Below are positions 6,360 to 7,775 of a stretch of 7,775 bases of DNA, piece after piece. Made by a program: the position numbers and the translations under genes. The notes below the pieces were generated by a model, which had not been told where the DNA came from, searched no databases, and saw only the letters and a list, made by a program, of their open reading frames with translations. This DNA is from Methyloligella sp. (GTDB lineage: Bacteria; Pseudomonadota; Alphaproteobacteria; Rhizobiales; JALUTE01), in the NCBI GenBank assembly GCA_027058255.1, contig JALUTE010000468.1, positions 1 to 7,775 on the forward strand. Reading direction: 5' to 3'. Numbering within the stretch: the first letter of the stretch is position 1; every line of letters starts with the position of its first letter.

Positions 6360-6638
6360 GACACGCTCGCACGCTCTCAAGTCTCGCTCCGGGAGGCATG
6401 AGCGCCCATCCGGGGACCCGTCGCGTGTTGGGAAATCTCGGGCCCCCTCTCCCCCCTTTGGCACAGCTGTCAGCCCAGTTTCACGCGAGCCGCGCGGATG
6501 TGTCAACAGCTATCGGTCAACTTCGTTCACGCGCGCCCCGATCCGTGGCGCGGGCGGCACGCGCTCCCTCATGCCAGTGCCGGCGGCGCGGCGGGCCTTG
6601 CGCTCGGGCGTGGAAAGGCGCACATTGAGCGCAAGGCA
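6360..6638. other. divergent intergenic region between hspQ and the TPP riboswitch
   Basis: No convincing gene is seen here. The region should hold the hspQ promoter (minus strand) and the thiamin operon promoter (plus strand). On the minus strand TTGACA (6506-6501) is a perfect -35 hexamer, but the hexamer 17 bases on (TGAAAC) is a poor -10. A GTCAAC direct repeat (6502-6507 and 6516-6521) duplicates that -35-like core. On the plus strand CTTGCG (6597-6602) is a possible -35 with no clear -10. ACAGCTGT (6463-6470) is an 8-bp palindrome. I see no CIRCE element and no clear heat-shock sigma promoter. Confidence 0.5.
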
Positions 6639-6759
6639 TCCGAGGGGCGCCGGCGAAGGCCGGCTGAGACCGGAGCCCGGCAGGCCACAGCGCGCCGAGA
6701 CCGGGCGATGATCCGGGACCCTTAGAACCTGATCCGGGTCATGCCGGCGAAGGGACGGA
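6639..6759 (+). ncRNA. TPP (thiamin pyrophosphate) riboswitch, THI element
   Basis: The conserved THI-box core is plain. P1 pairs TCCG (6639-6642) with CGGA (6756-6759). GGGG (6644-6647) is the 5' side of P2 and pairs with CCC of ACCC (6718-6721). P3 is GCCGGC-GAAG-GCCGGC (6649-6664) and leads into the invariant CTGAGA (6664-6669), which binds the pyrimidine ring in known structures. The second half reads ACCCTTAGAACCTGATC (6718-6734), P5 CCGG/CCGG (6734-6737/6744-6747) around GTCATG, then GCGAAGGGA (6747-6755). Between CTGAGA and ACCC lies a 48-base variable arm with a GCCCGG/CCGGGC stem (6675-6680/6701-6706). In the family, TPP binding shuts off thiamin genes; the downstream membrane gene and thiC fit this. 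Confidence 0.95.
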
Positions 6760-6766
6760 GCACGGC

Positions 6767-6841
6767 GGCCTCGCCATCCTTTCCTCACTCGCACGGTCTG
6801 GCATCAGGGTTGTGGATTACCGCGCGTCGAGGCTCGAGGCC
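6767..6841 (+). promoter_or_regulatory. putative expression platform of the TPP riboswitch (Shine-Dalgarno sequestration)
   Basis: No terminator hairpin with a T-tract follows the aptamer, so control is probably translational. GGCCTCG (6767-6773) is exactly complementary to CGAGGCC (6835-6841), which contains the only plausible Shine-Dalgarno, GAGG (6836-6839), 10 bases before ATG 6850. GAGG is also present in a tandem copy (TCGAGGC twice, 6827-6840). CCTCG (6769-6773) can alternatively pair with CGAGG (6641-6645), part of which is needed for P1. That would link ligand binding to start-site access. The helices are short and the sequence GC-rich, so this is a model only. Confidence 0.4.
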
Positions 6842-6849
6842 CAAAGCCC

Positions 6850-7242
6850 ATGGAAACATCCGCGTTCATTGCGCGCCTCATTGGCCCGTTCCTGCTCGTT
6901 CTGGGGCTGGCCATGCTCACGCGTCCACGCATGATCGCCAGCATCATCGAGCAGTCGGTTGCCAGCACGGCGCTGATCTTCCTCGCCGGCATGCTGGCGC
7001 TCGTCGCGGGGCTCGCCATCGTCAATGTCCACAATGTCTGGACGGCGGACTGGCGCGTGATCGTCACGGCGCTCGGATGGTTGAGCATTGTCGGCGGGAT
7101 CGCGCGCATGCTGGCAAGCGATGTGCTGGCCCGCCTCGGCCGGCGCTTTGCCGGCTTGCGGCTCGTGAACACCATTGCAGGGCTCCTGCTCCTCGTCCTC
7201 GGGGTCATTCTCGCGGGCAAGGGCTATGGGCTCGGCGCCTGA
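6850..7242 (+). CDS. small four-helix membrane protein of unknown function in the thiamin operon
   Basis: A 130-residue, very hydrophobic protein with about four membrane helices (roughly 5-24, 40-60, 68-88 and 105-123) and short loops. Visible marks are FLLVLGLAML near the N-terminus (14-23), the HNVWTADW loop (61-68) between helices 2 and 3, and a basic loop LARLGRRFAGLR (93-104) before helix 4, which suggests a cytoplasmic loop there. I do not recognise a named family; similar small 'HNxW..DW' membrane proteins are, from memory, annotated as hypothetical. It is the first gene after the TPP riboswitch and is followed 29 bases later by thiC, so it is very probably co-transcribed and repressed by TPP. 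A role in uptake of thiamin or a precursor, or as a partner of a transporter, is inference from position only. Confidence 0.85.
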   Translation: METSAFIARLIGPFLLVLGLAMLTRPRMIASIIEQSVASTALIFLAGMLALVAGLAIVNVHNVWTADWRVIVTALGWLSIVGGIARMLASDVLARLGRRFAGLRLVNTIAGLLLLVLGVILAGKGYGLGA

Positions 7243-7257
7243 AGACCGGGAAGGGTT

Positions 7258-7264
7258 GGAGGAG
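7258..7264 (+). promoter_or_regulatory. Shine-Dalgarno fixing the thiC start
   Basis: GGAGGAG (7258-7264) lies 7 bases before ATG 7272 and selects it over the in-frame ATG four codons later (7284). thiC thus has its own strong ribosome binding site inside the transcript. Confidence 0.8.
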
Positions 7265-7271
7265 AAAGATC

Positions 7272-7775
7272 ATGAACAGGCACATGACGGCGCGCGATCT
7301 TGGTGCGCCCGAGATCACCACGGGGCCTCTGCCGGCGAGCCGCAAGGTCTATTCCGCCCCGCCGGGCCATCCCGAGATCGAGGTGCCCTTCCGCGAGGTC
7401 GCGCTGGAAGAGGACGGTGCGCCGCCGCTGCGCCTCTACGACTCCTCCGGGCCCTACACGGACCCGCATGCGCAGATCGACCCGGACCGGGGCCTGCCGC
7501 GCCGGCGCGAGGCGTGGCTCGGGGGGCGCGAAGGGATCGAGACCTATGAGGGCCGGCAGGTGCGCCCGCAAGACAATGGCGACCTTGCCCCCGATCGCCT
7601 GGCGCGCGCCTTTCCTGTTCGCCATCGGCCATGGCGCGGGACCGGCACCGCGCCGCTCACCCAGCTCGAGGCGGCCCGCGCCGGGATCATCACGCCGGAG
7701 ATGGTCTATGTCGCCCATCGCGAGAATCTGGGCCGCACTGCCCCGCCGCCTGGCGCCGCAGACCGCCTTGCCGAT
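7272..7775 (+). CDS. thiC: phosphomethylpyrimidine synthase ThiC, N-terminal part (runs off the window)
   Basis: The first 168 codons of ThiC, the radical-SAM enzyme that turns aminoimidazole ribotide into HMP-phosphate, the pyrimidine half of thiamin, in the cytoplasm. Present are the N-terminal ThiC-associated region with SRKVY (23-27) and VPFREVAL (38-45), the block LRLYDSSGPYTDP (53-65), GLPRRREAWL (74-83), VRPQDNG (97-103), and the start of the catalytic domain with TQLEAARAGIITPEM (130-144), VAHREN (147-152). The radical-SAM CxxCxxxxC cluster motif would be near the far C-terminus, outside the window. No stop occurs up to the window end. The spacing to the membrane-protein gene (29 bases) and the upstream TPP riboswitch indicate one thiamin-repressed operon. 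Confidence 0.97.
   Translation, partial: MNRHMTARDLGAPEITTGPLPASRKVYSAPPGHPEIEVPFREVALEEDGAPPLRLYDSSGPYTDPHAQIDPDRGLPRRREAWLGGREGIETYEGRQVRPQDNGDLAPDRLARAFPVRHRPWRGTGTAPLTQLEAARAGIITPEMVYVAHRENLGRTAPPPGAADRLAD

Noticed and set aside
6360..6506. 49-codon N-terminal extension of HspQ on the minus strand
   Set aside because: HspQ proteins are about 105-110 residues; the extension has no family similarity and overlaps the likely promoter region.
6398..6725. Short plus-strand open frames in the hspQ-riboswitch gap
   Set aside because: No ribosome binding sites or recognisable products, and several run through the TPP aptamer, whose RNA motifs explain the sequence.

Overview
The window is very GC-rich, densely coded DNA that looks like an alphaproteobacterial chromosome, possibly Hyphomicrobiales-like. 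That placement is inferred from protein style: an IlvH with the HTxSVxVDNEPGVLARV N-terminus, an alphaproteobacterial-type secreted coiled-coil protein, YjbQ next to HspQ, and an alphaproteobacterial-looking ThiC. It is mostly housekeeping sequence. I see no mobile element, CRISPR array, tRNA or rRNA.

Layout. Positions 2-307 are the C-terminal part of a LolD/YbbA-type ABC ATPase. It overlaps by 4 bases (ATGA) an 896-residue YbbP-type FtsX permease (304-2994). After a 282-base gap with a 14-bp tandem repeat, a candidate promoter, a hairpin and an 11-bp direct repeat comes a Bax inhibitor-1 (TMBIM) family membrane protein (3277-4056), closed by a strong intrinsic terminator (4093-4125). Next is the regulatory subunit of acetolactate synthase, ilvH (4276-4791), with no catalytic ilvB/ilvI or ilvC in view. 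A secreted or periplasmic coiled-coil protein of unknown function (4979-5428, GTG start with a textbook Shine-Dalgarno) is followed closely by yjbQ (5474-5920). hspQ (6027-6359) lies on the minus strand, convergent with yjbQ.

The last part is a thiamin locus. A TPP riboswitch (about 6639-6759) stands before a small four-helix membrane protein of unknown function (6850-7242), and then thiC, which runs off the window (7272-7775). The membrane gene therefore sits between the riboswitch and the HMP-phosphate synthase gene, so it is probably part of the thiamin regulon. It is the best candidate here for something not yet described. YjbQ family members have reported weak thiamin-phosphate synthase activity, so a second thiamin-linked gene may lie two genes away, though the link is only circumstantial.

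The long minus-strand reading frame across 28-3858 is an artefact of GC-rich codon bias opposite the permease and the BI-1 gene.
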